64,000 nucleotides of DNA from Calliopsis andreniformis (GCF_051401765.1 NW_027480567.1:62001-126000), one strand, 5' to 3'. Shown: positions 1 through 15,500, numbered from the stretch's first letter. Notes: generated by a model from the letters alone, not told the origin. Numbers and translations are program-made.

Positions 1-3000
1 GATTGAGGATTGCGGATAAAGGATTGAAGATTGAGGATTGAGGACTCAGTGTTGAGGATTGAGGATTGACGATTGAGGTTTGAGGATTGAAGATTGAGAA
101 TTGTTTATTCATGTTTGAAGATTGAGGATTGAGGTTGACGTTTGAGGGTTTAGGATTGATAATTGAGGATTGTAGATTGGAGTTTAGGACTGAAGATTGA
201 TGATTGAGGACAGAGGAATGAGGGTTGTAGATTGAGGTTTGAGTACTGAGGATTGAGGATTGCGGATTGAGGGTTGAGGATTGAGGATTGAGGGTCGATG
301 ATTGACGATTGAGGATTGAAGATTGAGGATTGAGGTTTGCGGATTGAGGATTGAGGATTGAGGATTGAGGATAGATGATTGAGGATTGCGAATTGAGGAT
401 TGAGTGTTGAGGATTGAAGATTGAGGATTGAGAATTAATGATTGAGGATTGAGGTTTGAGGATTGAGGGTTGATTACTGAGGGTTGAGGATGGAGGGTTG
501 AGGATTGAGGATTGGCGGTTGAAGATTGAGGATAGATGATTGATGATTGAAGATTGAGGATTGAGGATTGAGGATTGAGGATTGAGGATTGAGGATTGAG
601 GATTGAGGATTGAGGATTGAGCATTGAGGATTGAGGATTGAGGATTGAGGATTGAGGATTGAGGATTGAGGATTGAGGATTGAGCATTGAGGATTGAGGA
701 TTGAGGATTGAGGATTGATGGTTGAGGATTGAGGATTGACGATTGAGGATAGAGGATTGAAGATTGAGTGTCGTGGACTCAGGATCGAGTATTGAGTGTT
801 GAAGATTGAGGATTTAGGACTGACGATTGAAGATTGAGTACTGAGTATTGAAAACTGAGAATTGGGGATATTCTACTGAGGATTGAAAATTGAGGATTGA
901 GGATTGAGGATTGCGGATAAAGGATTGAAGATTGAGGATTGAGGACTCAGGGTTGAGGATTGAGGATTGACGATTGAGGTTTGAGGATTGAAGATTGAGA
1001 ATTGTTTATTCATGTTTGATGATTGAGGATTGAGGTTGACGTTTGAGGGTTTAGGATTGATAATTGAGGGTTGTGGATTGGGGATTGAGGACTGAAGATT
1101 GACGATTGAGGACTGAGGAATGAGGGTTGAGGATTGAGGTTTGTGTATTGAGGATTGAGGGTTGCGGATTGAGGGCTGAGGATAGAGGATTGAGGGTCGA
1201 GTATTGAAGATTGAGGATTGGGGATTGAGGATTGAGGTTTGCGGATTGAGGACTCAGGATTGAGAATTGAGTGTCGAGCATTGAAGATTGAAGAATGAGG
1301 TTTGAGGATTGTAGATTGAAGATTGAGGACTGAGTGTTGAGGATAGTGTGTTGAGAATGGATATTTGGGAACAGAGATTTGAAGGTTGTAGATTGAGGAT
1401 TGAGTATTGAAAACTGAGAATTGAGGATTTTCTATTGAGGGCTGAGAATTGAGGATTGAGGATTGAGGATTGAGGATTGAGGATTGATGATTGAGGATTG
1501 GGTATTGCGGATTCAGGATTGAGGATTGAGGATTGAGTATTGAAAACTGAGGACAGAGGGTTGAGGATTGAGTATTGAGGATTGAGGATTGAGGATTGAT
1601 GGTTGAGGACTGAGGATCGAAGATTGAGGATTCAGGATTGAGCATGGAGTATTGTGTACTGATAGTTGAGGATTGAGTGTTGTGAATTGAGCATTGAGGA
1701 TTGAATATTGAGGATTGAAGTTTGACGAATGAGGAATGAGGATTGAGGATTGAGGATTGAGGTCTGAGGTATGAGGATTGAGGTTTGATAATTGAGGGTT
1801 CACAATTGAATATTGAGGATTGAGGCTTGAGGACTGAGGACAGAGGATTGGGGATTGAGGATTGAAGATTGAGGATTGAGGAATGAGAATTGAGGATTGA
1901 GGATTGAGGTTTGAGGATTGTGGGTTGAGGATTGAGGATTGAGGATTGAGGATTGAGGATTGAGGATTGAGTATTGAGGATTGCGGATAAAGGATTGAAG
2001 ATTGAGGATTGAGGACTCAGGGTTGAGGATTGAGGATTGACGATTGGGGTTAGAGGATTGAAGATTGAGAATTGTTTATTCATGTTTGAAGATTGAGGAT
2101 TGAGGTTGACGTTTGAGGGTTTAGGATTGATAATTGCGGGTTGTGGATTGGGGATTGAGGACTGAAGATTGATGATTGAGGACTGAGGAATGGGGGTTGA
2201 GGATTGAGGTTTGAGTATTGAGGATTGAGGATTGCGGATTGAGGGTTGAGGATTGAGGATTGAGGGGCGAGTATTTAAGTTTGAGGATTGAGGATTGAGG
2301 ATTGAGGTTTGCGGATTGAGGATTCAGGATTGAGAATTGAGGGTCGAGGATTGAAGATTGAAGAATGAGGTTTGAGGATTGTAGATTGAAGATTGAGGAC
2401 TGAGTGTTGAGGATAGAGTGTTGAGAATTGATATTTGGGAAAAGAGATTTGAAGATTGTAGATTGAGGATTGAGTATTGAAAACTGAGAATTGAGGATCT
2501 TCTATTGAGGGCTGAGAATTGAGGATTGAGGATTGAGCATTGAGGATTGAGGATTGAGGATTGAAGATTGGGGATTGAGGATTGAGGATTGATGGATGAG
2601 GATTGACGATTGACGATTGGGGATTGTGGATTGAGGATTGAGGATTGGGGATTGAGGATTGAGGATAGAGGATTGAGGATTGAGATTTGAGGATTGAGTG
2701 TTGAGGATTGAAGATTTAGGATTGAGTATTGATGGTTGAGGATTGAGGGTTGACGATTGAGGATTGAGGATTGAAGATAGAGTGTCGTGGACTGAGGATT
2801 GACGATTGAGGGTTGAAGATTGAGGTTTGAGGACTGACGATTGAAGATTGAGGACTGAGTATTGAATACTGAGAATTGAGGTTATTCTATTGAGGATTGA
2901 AAATTGACGATTGAGGATTGAGGATTGAGGATTAAGCGTTGAGGATTGAAGGTTGAGGTTTGAGGATTGACGATTGAGGTTTGAGGATTGGCGATTGAGG

Positions 3001-3606
3001 ATTGAGCATTGACGGTTGGGGATTGAGTATTGACGATTGGGGATTGTGGATTGAGGATTGAGGATTGAGCATTGAGGATTGAGGATTGAGGATTGAAGAT
3101 TGGGGATTGAGGATTGAGGATTGATGGATGAGGATTGACGATTGACGATTGGGGATTGTGGATTGAGGATTGAGGATTGGGGATTGAGGATTGAGGATAG
3201 AGGATTGAGGATTGAGATTTGAGGATTGAGTGTTGTGGATTGAAGATTTAGGATTGAGTATTGATGGTTGAGGATTGAGGGTTAACGATTGAGGATTGAG
3301 GATTGAAGATAGAGTGTCGTGGACTGAGGATTGACGATTGAGGGTTGAAGATTGAGGTTTGAGGACTGACGATTGAACATTGAGGAGTGAGGATTGAAAA
3401 CTGAGAATTGAGGTTATTCTATTGAGGATTGAAAATTGACGATTGAGGATTGAGGATTGAGGATTAAGCGTTGAGGATTGAAGGTTGAGGTTTGAGGATT
3501 AACGATTGAGGTTTGAGGATTGGCGATTGAGGATTGAGCATTGACGGTTGGGGATTGAGTATTGACGATTGGGGATTGTGGATTGAGGATTGAGGATTGA
3601 GGATTG

Positions 3607-6600
3607 AGTATTGACGATTGAGGATAGAGGATTGAAGATTGAGTGTCGTGGACTGAGGATTGAGTATTGAGGGTTGAAGATTGAGGATTTAGGACTGACG
3701 ATGGAAGATTGAGAACTGAGTATTGAAAACTGAGAATTGAGGATATTCTATTGAGGATTGAAAATTGAGGATTGAGGATTGTGGATTGAGGATTAAGTGT
3801 TGGGGATTGAAGGTTGAGGTTTGAGGATTGACGATTGAGGATTGAGGATTGGGGATCGAGGTTTGAGGATTGATGGTTGAGGATTGTGGTCTGACGATTG
3901 AGGATTGAGGATTGAGGCCTCAAGATTGAGGATTGAGCATAGAGCATTGAGGGTTGAGCATTGAGGATTGAGTGTTGAGGGTTGAAGATTGAGGATTGAG
4001 AATTGATGATTGAGGATTGAGGATTGAGGATTGAGGATTGATGGTTGAGGATTGAGGATTGACGATTGGGGATTGTGCATTGAGGATTGAGGATTGAGTA
4101 TTGAGGATTGAGGATTGAGGATTGAGGATAGATGATTGAGGATTGCGAATTGAGGATTGACTGTTGTGGATTGAAGATTGAGGATTGAGAATTAATGATT
4201 GAGGATTGAGGATTGAGGATTGAGGGTTGATTACTGAGGGTTGAGGATTGAGGGTTGAGGATTGAGGATTGACGATTGAAGATTGGGGAAAGATGATTGA
4301 TGATTGAAGATTGAGGATTGAGGATTGAGGATTGAGGATTGAGAATTGATGGTTGAGAATTGATGGTTGAGGATTGAGGATTGTCGATTGAGTGTTGAGG
4401 ATTGAGGATTGAGCATTGAGGTTTGAGGATTGAGGATTGAGGATTGAGGATTGATGGTTGAGGATTGAGGATTGACGATTGAGAATTGAGGACTGAGGAT
4501 TGAACATTGAGGATTGAGTGCTGAGGATTGAAATTGTGGATTGAGAATTGAAGATTGAGGATTGAGGATTGAGGATTGAGGGTTGAGGGTTGATTACTGA
4601 GGGTTGAGGATTGAGGGTTGAGGATTGAGGATTGAGGATTGAAGATTGCGGATTGGTGACTGATGATTGAAGATTGAGGATTGAGGATTGAGGATTGAGG
4701 ATTGAGGATTGAGGATTGAGCATTGAGGATTGAGTGTTGAGGATTGAAGATTGTGGATTGAGAATTGATGATTGAGGATTGAGTATTGAGGATTGAGGGT
4801 TGACTACTGAGGGCTGAGGGTTGAGGCTTGCGGATTGAGGATTGAGTGTTGAGGATTGAGGATTGGGGATTGAGGATTGAAGATTGAGGATTGAGGATTG
4901 AGTATTGAAGACTGAGGACAGAGGGTTGAGGATTGAGTATTGATGATTGAGGATTGAGGGCTGATGGTTGAGGATTGAGGATTGAAGATTGAGGATTCAG
5001 GATTGAGCATGGAGTATTGGGTACTGATAGTTGAGGATTGAGTGTTGTGAATTGAGGATTGAGGATTGAGTATTGAGGATTGAAGTTTGAGGAATGAGGC
5101 TTGAGGACTGAGGACTGAGGATTGCGGATTGATGGTTGAAGATTGAGGATTGAGGATTGAGAATTGAGGATTGAGGATTGAGGTTTGAGCATTGAGGATT
5201 GAGGACTGAGGATTGAGGATTGAGGATTGAGGATTGAGGATTGACGATTGAGGTTTGAGGATTGAAGATTGAGAATTGTTTATTCATGTTTGAAGACTGA
5301 GGATTGAGATTGACGTTTGAGGGTTTAGGATTGATAATTGAGGATTGTGGATTGGGGATTGAGGACTGAAGGTTGATGATTGAGGACTGAGGGATGAGGG
5401 TTGAGGATTGAGGTTTGAGTATTGAGGATTGACGATTGCGGATTGAGGGTTGAGGATTGAGGATTGAGTGTCGAGGATTGAAGATTGAGGATTGAAGATT
5501 GAGGATTGAGGTTTGCGGATTGAGGATTCAGGATTGAGAATTGAGTGTCGAGGATTGAAGATTGAAGAATGAGGTTTGAGGATTGTAGGTTGAAGATTGA
5601 GGACTGAGTGTTGAGGATAGAGTGCTGAGAATTGATGTTTGGGAACAGAGATTTGAAGATTGTAGATTGAGTATTGAGTATTGGAAAATGAGAATTGAGG
5701 TTCTTCTATTGAGGGCTGAGAATTGAGGATTGAGGATTGAGGAATGAGGATTGAGGGTTGAGGACTGAGGATTGAAGATTGAGGATTGAGGATTGAGGAT
5801 TGAGGATTGGGGATTGTTGATTGAAGATTGAGGATTGAGGATTGAGTATTGAAATCTAAGGACAGAGGGTCGAGGATTGAGTATTGAGGATTGAGGATTG
5901 AGGATTGATGGTTGAGGATTGTGGATTGAAGATTGAGGATTCAGGATTGAGCATGGAGTATTGTGTACTGATAGTTGAGGATTGAGGATTGAGAATTGAT
6001 GATTGAGGATTGAGGATTGAGGATTGAGCATTGAGGATGGAGTGTTGAGGATTGAAGATTGAGGATTGAGAATTGATCATTGAGGATTGAGGATTGAGGA
6101 TTGAGGGTTGATTACTGAGGGTTGAGGATTGAGGATTGAAAATTAAGGATTGAGGATTGAGGATTGAGGATTAAGGGCTGAGGACTGAAGATTGAGGATT
6201 GAAGATTGAGGATTGATGATTGATGATTGAAGGATGAGCATTGAGGATTGAGTGTTGAGGATTGAAGATTGAGGATTGAGTATTGATGTTTGAGGATTGA
6301 GGATTGAGGATTGACGATTGAGGATTGAGGATTGTAGGTTGAGGATAGAGGATTGAGGATTGAGGATTGAGGATTGAGGGTTGAAGATTGAGGATTGAGG
6401 ACTGTCGATTGAGGATTGAAGGGTGAGTATTGAAAACTGAGAATTGAGGTTATTCTATTGAGGATTGAAAATTGAGGATTGAGCATTGAGGATTGAGTGT
6501 TGAGGATTGAAGATTGAGGATTGAGAATAGATGATTGAGGATTGAGGATTGAGGATTGAGGGTTAATTACTGAGGGTTGAGGATTGACGGTTGAGGACTG

Positions 6601-9600
6601 AGGATTGAGGATTGAAGATTGAGTATTGATGATTGGTGATTGATGATTGAGGATTGAGGATTGAGGATTGAGCTTTGAGGATTGAGGATTGAGGATCGAG
6701 GATTGATGGTTGAGGATTGAGTATTGACGATTGAGGATAGAGGATTGAAGATTGAGTGTCGTGGACTGAGGATTGAGTATTGAGGGTTGAAGATTGAGGA
6801 TTTAGGACTGACGATGGAAGATTGAGAACTGAGTATTGAAAACTGAGAATTGAGGATATTCTATTGAGGATTGAAAATTGAGGATTGAGGATTGTGGATT
6901 GAGGATTAAGTGTTGGGGATTGAAGGTTGAGGTTTGAGGATTGACGATTGAGGATTGAGGATTGGGGATTGAGGTTTGAGGATTGATGGTTGAGGATTGT
7001 GGTCTGACGATTGAGGATTGAGGATTGAGGCCTCAAGATGGAGGATTGAGCATAGAGCATTGAGGGTTGAGCATTGAGGATTGAGTGTTGAGGGTTGAAG
7101 ATTGAGGATTGAGGATTGAGGGTTGATTACTGAGGGTTGAGGATTGAGGATTGAAAATTAAGGATTGAGGATTGAGGATTGAGGATTAAGGGCTGAGGAC
7201 TGAAGATTGAGGATTGAAGATTGAGGATTGATGATTGATGATTGAAGGATGAGCATTGAGGATTGAGTGTTGAGGATTGAAGATTGAGGATTGAGAATTA
7301 ATGATTGAGGATTGAGGATTGAGGATTGAGGGTTGATTACTGAGGGTTGAGGATTGAGGGTTGAGGATTGAGGATTGACGATTGAAGATTGAGGAAAGAT
7401 GATTGATGATTGAAGATTGAGGATTGAGGATTGAGGATTGAGGATTGAGAATTGATGGTTGAGAATTGATGGTTGAGGATTGAGGATTGTCGATTGAGTA
7501 TTGAGGATTGAGGATTGAGCATTGAGGTTTGAGGATTGAGGATTGAGGATTTAGGATTGAGGATTGAGGATTGAGGATTGAGGATTGAGGATTGGGGATT
7601 GAGGATTGAGGATTGAGGATTGAGGATTGAGGATTGCGGATAAAGGATTGAAGATTGAGGATTGAGGACTCAGTGTTGAGGATTGAGGATTGACGATTGA
7701 GGTTTGAGGATTGAATATTGAGAATTGTTTATTCATGTTTGAAGATTGAGGATTGAGGTTGACGTTTGAGGGTTTAGGATTGATAATTGAGAATTGTGGA
7801 TTGGGGATTGAGGACTGAAGATTTATGATTGAGGACTGAGGAATGAGGGTTGAGGATTGAGGTTTGAGTATTGAGGATTGAGGATTGCGGATTGAGGGTT
7901 GATTACTGAGGGTTGAGGATTGAGGATTGCGGATTGAGGATTGAGCGTTGAGGATTGAGGATTGGGGATTGAGGATTGAAGATTGAGGATTGAGGATTGA
8001 GTATTGAAGACTGAGGACAGAGGGTTGAGAATTGAGTATTGATGATTGAGGATCGAGGATTGATGGTTGAGGATTGAGGATTGATGATTGAGGATTCAGG
8101 ATTGAGCATGGAGTATTGGGTACTGATAGTTGAGGATTGAGTGTTGTGAATTGAGGATTGAGGATTAAGTATTGAGGATTGAAGTTTGAGGAATGAGGAT
8201 TGAGGATTGAGGATTGAGGATTGAGGACTGAGGTATGAGGATTGAGGTTTGAGAATTGAGTGTTGACAATTGAATACTGAGGAATGAGGCTTGAGGACTG
8301 AGGACTGAGGATTGCGGATTGATGATTGAAGATTGAGGATTGAGGATTGAGAATTGAGGATTGAGGATTGAGGTTTGAGGATTGAGGATTGAGGAATGAG
8401 GATTGAGGATTGAGGATTGAGGATTGAGGATTGAGGATTGAGGATTGCGGATAAAGGATTGAAGATTGAGGATTGAGGACTCAGGGTTGAGGATTGAGAT
8501 TGACGATTGAGGTATGAGGATTGAAGATTGAAGACTGGGGTTTGAGGATTGAGGATTGACGATTGAGGTTTGAGCATTGAAGATTGAGTGTCGTGGACTG
8601 CGGATTGAGGATTGAGGGTTGAAGATTGAGGATTGAGGACTGATGATTGAAAGTTGTGGACTGAGTATTGAAAACAGAGAATTGAGGGTATTTTATTGAG
8701 GATTGAAAACTGAGGATTGAGGATTGAGGATTGAGGATTGAGGATTAAGGGTTGAGGATAGAGGATTGAAGATTGAGGATTGAGGGTTGAGCATTGAGGA
8801 TTGAGTGTTGAGGATTGAAGATTGAGGATTGAGTATTGATGTTTGAGGATTGAGGATTGAGGATTGACGATTGAGGATTGAGGATTGTAGGTTGAGGATA
8901 GAGGATTGAGGATTGAGGATTGAGGATTGAGGATTGAGGGTTGAAGATTGAGGATTGAGGACTGTCGATTGAGGATTGAAGGGTGAGTATTAAAAACTGA
9001 GAATTGAGGTTATTCTATTGAGGATTGAAAATTGAGGATTGAGCATTGAGGATTGAGTGTTGAGGATTGAAGATTGAGGATTGAGAATAGATGATTGAGG
9101 ATTGAGGATTGAGGATTGAGGGTTAATTACTGAGGGTTGAGGATTGACGGTTGAGGACTGAGGATTGAGGATTGAAGATTGAGTATTGATGATTGATGAT
9201 TGATGATTGAGGATTGAGGATTGAGGATTGAGCATTGAGGATTGAGGATTGAGGATCGAGGATTGATGGTTGAGGATTGAGTATTGACGATTGAGGATAG
9301 AGGATTGAAGATTGAGTGTCGTGGACTGAGGATTGAGTATTGAGGGTTGAAGATTGAGGATTTAGGACTGACGATGGAAGATTGAGAACTGAGTATTGAA
9401 AACTGAGAATTGAGGATATTCTATTGAGGATTGAAAATTGAGGATTGAGGATTGTGGATTGAGGATTAAGTGTTGGGGATTGAAGGTTGAGGTTTGAGGA
9501 TTGACGATTGAGGATTGAGGATTGGGGATTGAGGTTTGAGGATTGATGGTTGAGGATTGTGGTCTGACGATTGAGGATTGAGGATTGAGGACTCAAGATT

Positions 9601-9640
9601 GAGGATTGAGCATAGAGCATTGAGGATTGAGCATTGAGGA
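3607..9640. repeat. Three copies of a higher-order block in the minisatellite
   Basis: Near-identical blocks start at 3607, 6721 and 9281. Each contains GTATTGACGATTGAGGATAG, then GAGTGTCGTGGACTG, a long run of shared variants, and a CTCAAGAT segment about 310 bp later. The match between the second and third copies is wider, roughly 6240-7110 against 8800-9670. The offsets are about 3114 and 2560 bp, so the copies are spaced unevenly. Confidence 0.8.
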
Positions 9641-10449
9641 TTGAGTGTTGAGGGTTGAAGATTGAGGATTGAGAATTGATGATTGAGGATTGAGGATTGA
9701 GGTTTGAGGATTGAGGATTGAGGACTGAGGATTGAGGATTGAGGACTGAGGATTGAGGATTGAGGATTAAGGATTGCGGATAAAGGATTGAAGATTGAGG
9801 ATTCAGGACTAAGGGTTGAGGATTGAGGATTGACGATTGAGGTTTGAGGATTGAAGATTGAGAATTGTTTATTCATGTTTGAAGATTGAGGATTGAGGTT
9901 GACGTTTGAGGGTTTAGGATTGATAATTGAGGATTGTTGATTGGGGATTGAGGACTGAAGGTTGATGCTTGAGGACTGAGGTATGAGGGTTGAGGACTGA
10001 GGTTTGAGTGTTGAGGATTGAGGATTGCGGATTGAGGGTTGAGGATTGAGGATTGAGGGTCGAGGATTGAAGATTGAGGATTGAGCATTGAGGATTGAGG
10101 TTTGCGGATTGAGGATTCAGGATTGAGAATTGAGTGTCGAGGATTGAAGATTGAAGAATGAGGTTTGAGGATTGTAGGTTGAAGATTGAGGACTGAGTGT
10201 TGAGGATAGAGTGCTGAGAATTGATGTTTGGGAACAGAGATTTGAAGATTGTAGATTGAGGATTGAGTATTGGAAAATGAGAATTGAGGATTTTCTATTG
10301 AGGGCTGAGAATTGAGGATTGAGGATTGAGGATTGAGGATTGAGGATTGAGGATTGAGGATTGTAGGTTGAGGATTGAGGATTGAGGATTGAGGATTGAG
10401 GATTGGGGGTTCATTACTGAGGGTTGAAGGTTGAGGGTTGAGGATTGAG

Positions 10450-12500
10450 GATTGAGAATTGAGGACTGATGGTTGAGGATTGATGATTGAGGATTGAGGG
10501 TTGATTACTGAGGGTTGGGGAGTGAGGGTTGAAGATTGAGGATTGAGGACTGACGATTGAAGATTGAGGACTGAGCATCGAAATCTGAGAATTGGGGATA
10601 TTTGATTGAGGATTGAAGATTAAGGATTGAGGATTGAGGATTGAGGATTAAGGGTTGAGGATTGAGGATTGTAGGTTGAGGATTGAGGATTGACGATTGA
10701 GGATTGACGATTGAAGATTGAGTATCGTGGACTGAGGATTGAGGATTGCGGGTTGAAGATTGAGGATTGAGTACTGTCGATTGAAGATTGAGGACTGAGT
10801 ATTGAAAACTGAGAATTGATGTTATTCTATTGAGGATTGAAAATTGAGTATTGAGGATTGAGGATTGAGGATTAAGGGTTGAGGATTGAAGGTTGAGGTT
10901 TGAGGATTGACGATTGAGGATTGAGCATTGGGGATAGAGGATTGAGGATTGATGGTTGAGAATCGAGAATTGATGATTGAGGGTTGAGGATTGATGATTG
11001 AGGATTGAAGATTGAGGATTGATGATTGATGATAGATGATTGAGGATTGAGGATTGAGGATTGAGCATTAAGGATTGAGGATTGAGGATTGAGGATTGAT
11101 GGTTGAGGATTGAGTATTGACGATTGAGGATAGAGGATTGCAGATTGAGTGTCGTGGACTGAGGATTGAGTATTGAGGGTTGAAGATTGAGGATATAAGA
11201 CTGACGATCGAAGATTGAGAACTGAGTATTGAAAACTGAGAATTGAGGATATTCTATTGAGGATTGAAAATTGTGGATTGAGGATTGTGGATTAAGGGTT
11301 GAGGATTGAAGGTTGAGGTTTGAGGATTGACGATTGAGGATTGAGCATTGAGGATTGAGTGTTGAGGGTTGAAGATTGAGGATTGAGAATTAATGATTGA
11401 GGATTGAGGATTGAGGATTGAGGGTTGATTACTGAGGGTTGAGGTCTGAGGATTGAGGATTGAGGATTGAGGATTGAGGATTGAGGATTGAGAATTGAGG
11501 ACTGATGGTTGAGGATTGAGGATTGAGGATTGAGGGTTGATTACTGAGGGTTGAGGAGTGAGGGTTGAAGATTGAGGATTGAGGACTGACGATTGAAGAT
11601 TGAGGACTGAGCATCGAAATCTGAGAATTGGGGATATTTGATTGAGGATTGAAGATTAAGGATTGAGGATTGAGGATTGAGGATTAAGGGTTGAGGATTG
11701 AGGATTGTAGGTTGAGGATTGAGGATTGACGATTGAGGATTGACGATTGAAGATTGAGTATCGTGGACTGAGGATTGAGGATTGCGGGTTGAAGATTGAG
11801 GATTGAGTACTGTCGATTGAAGATTGAGGACTGAGTTTTGAAAACTGAGAATTGATGTTATTCTATTGAGGATTGAAAATTGAGTATTGAGGATTGAGGA
11901 TTGAGGATTAAGGGTTGAGGATTGAAGGTTGAGGTTTGAGGATTGACGATTGAGGATTGAGCATTGGGGATAGAGGATTGAGGATTGATGGTTGAGAATC
12001 GAGAATTGATGATTGAGGGTTGAGGATTGATGATTGAGGATTGAAGATTGAGGATTGATGATTGATGATTGATGATTGAGGATTGAGGATTGAGGATTGA
12101 GCATTAAGGATTGAGGATTGAGGATTGAGGATTGATGGTTGAGGATTGAGGATTGACGATTGAGGATAGAGGATTGCAGATTGAGTGTCGTGGACTGAGG
12201 ATTGAGTATTGAGGGTTGAAGATTGAGGATATAGGACTGACGATCGAAGATTGAGAACTGAGTATTGAAAACTGAGAATTGAGGATATTCTATTGAGGAT
12301 TGAAAATTGAGGATTGAGGATTGTGGATTAAGGGTTGAGGATTGAAGGTTGAGGTTTGAGGATTGCCGATTGAGGATTGAGCATTGAGGATTGAGTGTTG
12401 AGGGTTGAAGATTGAGGATTGAGAATTAATGATTGAGGATTGAGGATTGAGGATTGAGGGTTGATTACTGAGGGTTGAGGTCTGAGGATTGAGGATTGAG
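10450..12500. repeat. Tandem duplication of a 1036-bp block in the minisatellite
   Basis: The segment from about 10450 is repeated almost perfectly from about 11490. The shared landmarks include GAGCATCGAAATCTGAG, GGGGATATTTGATTG and GAGTATCGTGGACTG. The offset is 1036 bp, which is 148 heptamers. The high identity, with only scattered substitutions, suggests a recent unequal exchange. Confidence 0.85.
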
Positions 12501-15500
12501 AATTGAGGATTGAGGATTGAGGATTGAGGATTGAGGATTGAGGATTGAGGATTGCGGATAAAGGATTGAAGATTGAGGATTGAGGACTCAGGGCTGAGGA
12601 TTGAGGATTGACGATTGAGGTTTGAGGATTGAAGATTGAGAATTGTTTATTCATGTCTGAAGATTGAGGATTGACGTTGACGTTTGAGGGTTTAGGATTG
12701 ATAATTCAGGGCTGTGGATTGGGGATTGAGGACTGATGATTGGTGATTGAGGACTGAGGAATGAGGATTGAGGATTGAGGTTTGAGTATTGAGGATTGAG
12801 GATTGAGGTTTGCGGATTGAGGATTCAGGATTGAGAATTGCGTGTCGAGGATTGAAGATTGAAGAATGAGGTTTGAGGTTTGTAGATTGAAGATTGAGGA
12901 CTGAGTGTTGAGGATAGACTGTTGAGAATTGATGTTTGGGAACAGACATTTGAAGACTGTAGATTGAGGATTGAGTATTGGAAAATGAGAATTGAGGATT
13001 TTCTATTGAGGGCTGAGAATTGAGGATTGAGGATTGAGGATTGAGTATTGAGGATTGTAGGTTGAGGATCGAGGATTGACGATTGAGGATTGACGATTGA
13101 AGATTGAGTATCGTGGACTGATGATTGGGGATTGCGGGTTGAAGATTGAGGATTCAGGGCTGTCGATTGAAGATTGAGGACTGAGTATTGAAAACTGAGA
13201 ATTGAGGTTATTCTATTGAGGATTGAAAATTGAGGATTGGGGATTGAGGATTGAGGATTAAGAGTTGAGGATTGAATGTTGAAATCTGAGGATTGACGAT
13301 TGAGGATTGATCATTGGGGATTGAGCATTGAGGATTGATGGTTGAGGATTGAGGATTGACGATTGGGGATTCTGGATTGATGTTTGAGGATTGAGGGCTG
13401 ATTACTGAGGGTTGAGGATTGAGGGCTGAGGATTGAGGATTGAGGATTGAAGATTGAGTATAGATGATTGATGATTGAAGATTGAGTATTGAGGATTGAG
13501 GATTGAGGATTGAGAATTGATGGTTGACGATTGAGGATTGTCGATTGAGGATTGAGGATTGAGGATTGAGGACTGAGGTTTGAGGATTGAGGATTGATGA
13601 TTGAGGATTGCGGATAAAGGATTGAAGATTGAGGATTGAGGACTCAGTGTTGAGGATTGAGGATTCACGATTGAGGTTTGAGGATTGAAGATTGAGAATT
13701 GTATATTCATGTTTGAAGATTGAGGATTGAGGTTGACGTTTAAGGGTTTAGGGTTGATAATTGAAGATTGTGGATTGGGGATTTAGGACTGAAGATTGAT
13801 GATTGAGGACAGAGGAATGAGGGTTGTAGATTGAGGTTTGAGTATTGAGGTTTGCGGATTGCGGATTGAGGGTTGAGGATTGAGTATTGAGGGTCGAGGA
13901 TTGAAGATTGAGGATTGAGGATTGAGGATTGAGGTTTGCGGATTGAGGATTCAGGATTGAGGACTGAGGATTGAAGATTGAGGATTGAGGATTGAGGATT
14001 GAGTATTGGGGATTGTTGATTAAAGATTGAGGATTGAGGATTGAGTATTGAAAACTAAGGACAGAGGGTTGAGGATTGAGTATTGAGGATTGAGGATTGA
14101 GGATTGATGGTTGAGGATTGAGGATTGAAGATTGAGGATTCAGGATTGAGCATGGAGTACTGTGTACTGATAGTAGAGGATTGAGGATTGAGAATTGATG
14201 ATTGATGATTGAGGATTGAGGATTGAGCACTGAGGATTGAGTGTTGAGGATTGAAGATTGAGGATTGAGAATTGATCATTGAGGATTGAGGATTGAGAAT
14301 TGAGGGTTGATTACTGAGGGTTGTGGATTGAGGATTGAAAATTAAGGATTGAGGATTGAGGATTGAGGATTAAGGGCTGAGGATTGAAGATTGAGGATTG
14401 AAGATTGAGGATTGATGATTGATGATTGAAGGATGAGGATTGAGGATTGAGGATTGTGGATTGAGGAATGAGGACTGAGGATTGATGGTTGAGGATTGAG
14501 GATTGACGATTGAGGATTGAGGATTGAGGATTGAGGATTGAGGATAGAGGATTGTGGATTGAGCATTGAGTATTGAGTGTTGAGGATTGAAGGTTGAGGA
14601 TTGAGAATTGATGATTGAAGATGGAGGATTGAAGATTGAGGGTTGATTACTGCGGGTTGAGGATTGAGTGCTGAGGATTGAAGATTGAGAATTGAGGATT
14701 GAGGATTGATGATTGATGATTGAAGGATGAGGATTGAGGATTGAGGATTGAGGATTGAGGAATGAGGATTGAGGATTGATGGTTGAGGATTGAGGATTGA
14801 CGATTGAGGATTGAGGATTGATGGTTGAGGATTGAGGATTGACGATTGAGAATTGAGGATTGCGGATAAAGGATTGAAGATAGAGGATTGAGGACTCAGG
14901 GTTGAGGATTGAGGATTGACGATTGAGGTTTGAGGATTGAAGATTGAGAATTGTTTATTCATGTTTGAAGACTGAGGATTGAGGTTGACGTTTGAGGGTT
15001 TAGGATTGATAATTGAGGATTGTGGATTGGGGATTGAGGACTGAAGGTTGATGATTGAGGACTGAGGGATGAGGGTTGAGGATTGAGGTTTGAGTATTGA
15101 GGATTGACGATTGCGGATTGAGGGTTGAGGATCGAGGATTGAGGGTCGAGGACTGAAGATTGAGGATTGAAGATTGTGGATTGAGGTTTGCGGATTGAGG
15201 ATTCAGGATTGAGAATTGAGGGTCGAGGATTGAAGATTGAAGACTGGGGTTTGAGGATTGAGGATTGACGATTGAGGTTTGAGCATTGAAGATTGAGTGT
15301 CGTGGACTGCGGATTGAGGATTGAGGGTTGAAGATTGAGGATTGAGGACTGACGATTGAAAGTTGTGGACTGAGTATTGAAAACAGAGAATTGAGGGTAT
15401 TTTACTGAGGATTGAAAATTGAGGATTGAAGATTGAGGATTGAGAACTGATGTTTGAGGATTGAGGATTGACGATTGAGGATTGAGGATTGACGATTGAC

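Larger units (their letters stand above)
101..15020. repeat. Higher-order repeat landmark within the minisatellite
   Basis: A distinctive non-consensus segment beginning TTGTTTATTCATGTTTGA and followed by GGTTGACGTTTGAGGGTTT recurs at about 101, 1002, 2072, 5276, 7725, 9865, 12643, 13697 (variant GTATATTC) and 14951. The same flanking variants (GCGGATAAAGG upstream, TAATTGAGG downstream) come with it each time. This shows that blocks of roughly 0.9 to 3 kb were copied as units, not only single heptamers. Confidence 0.85.
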
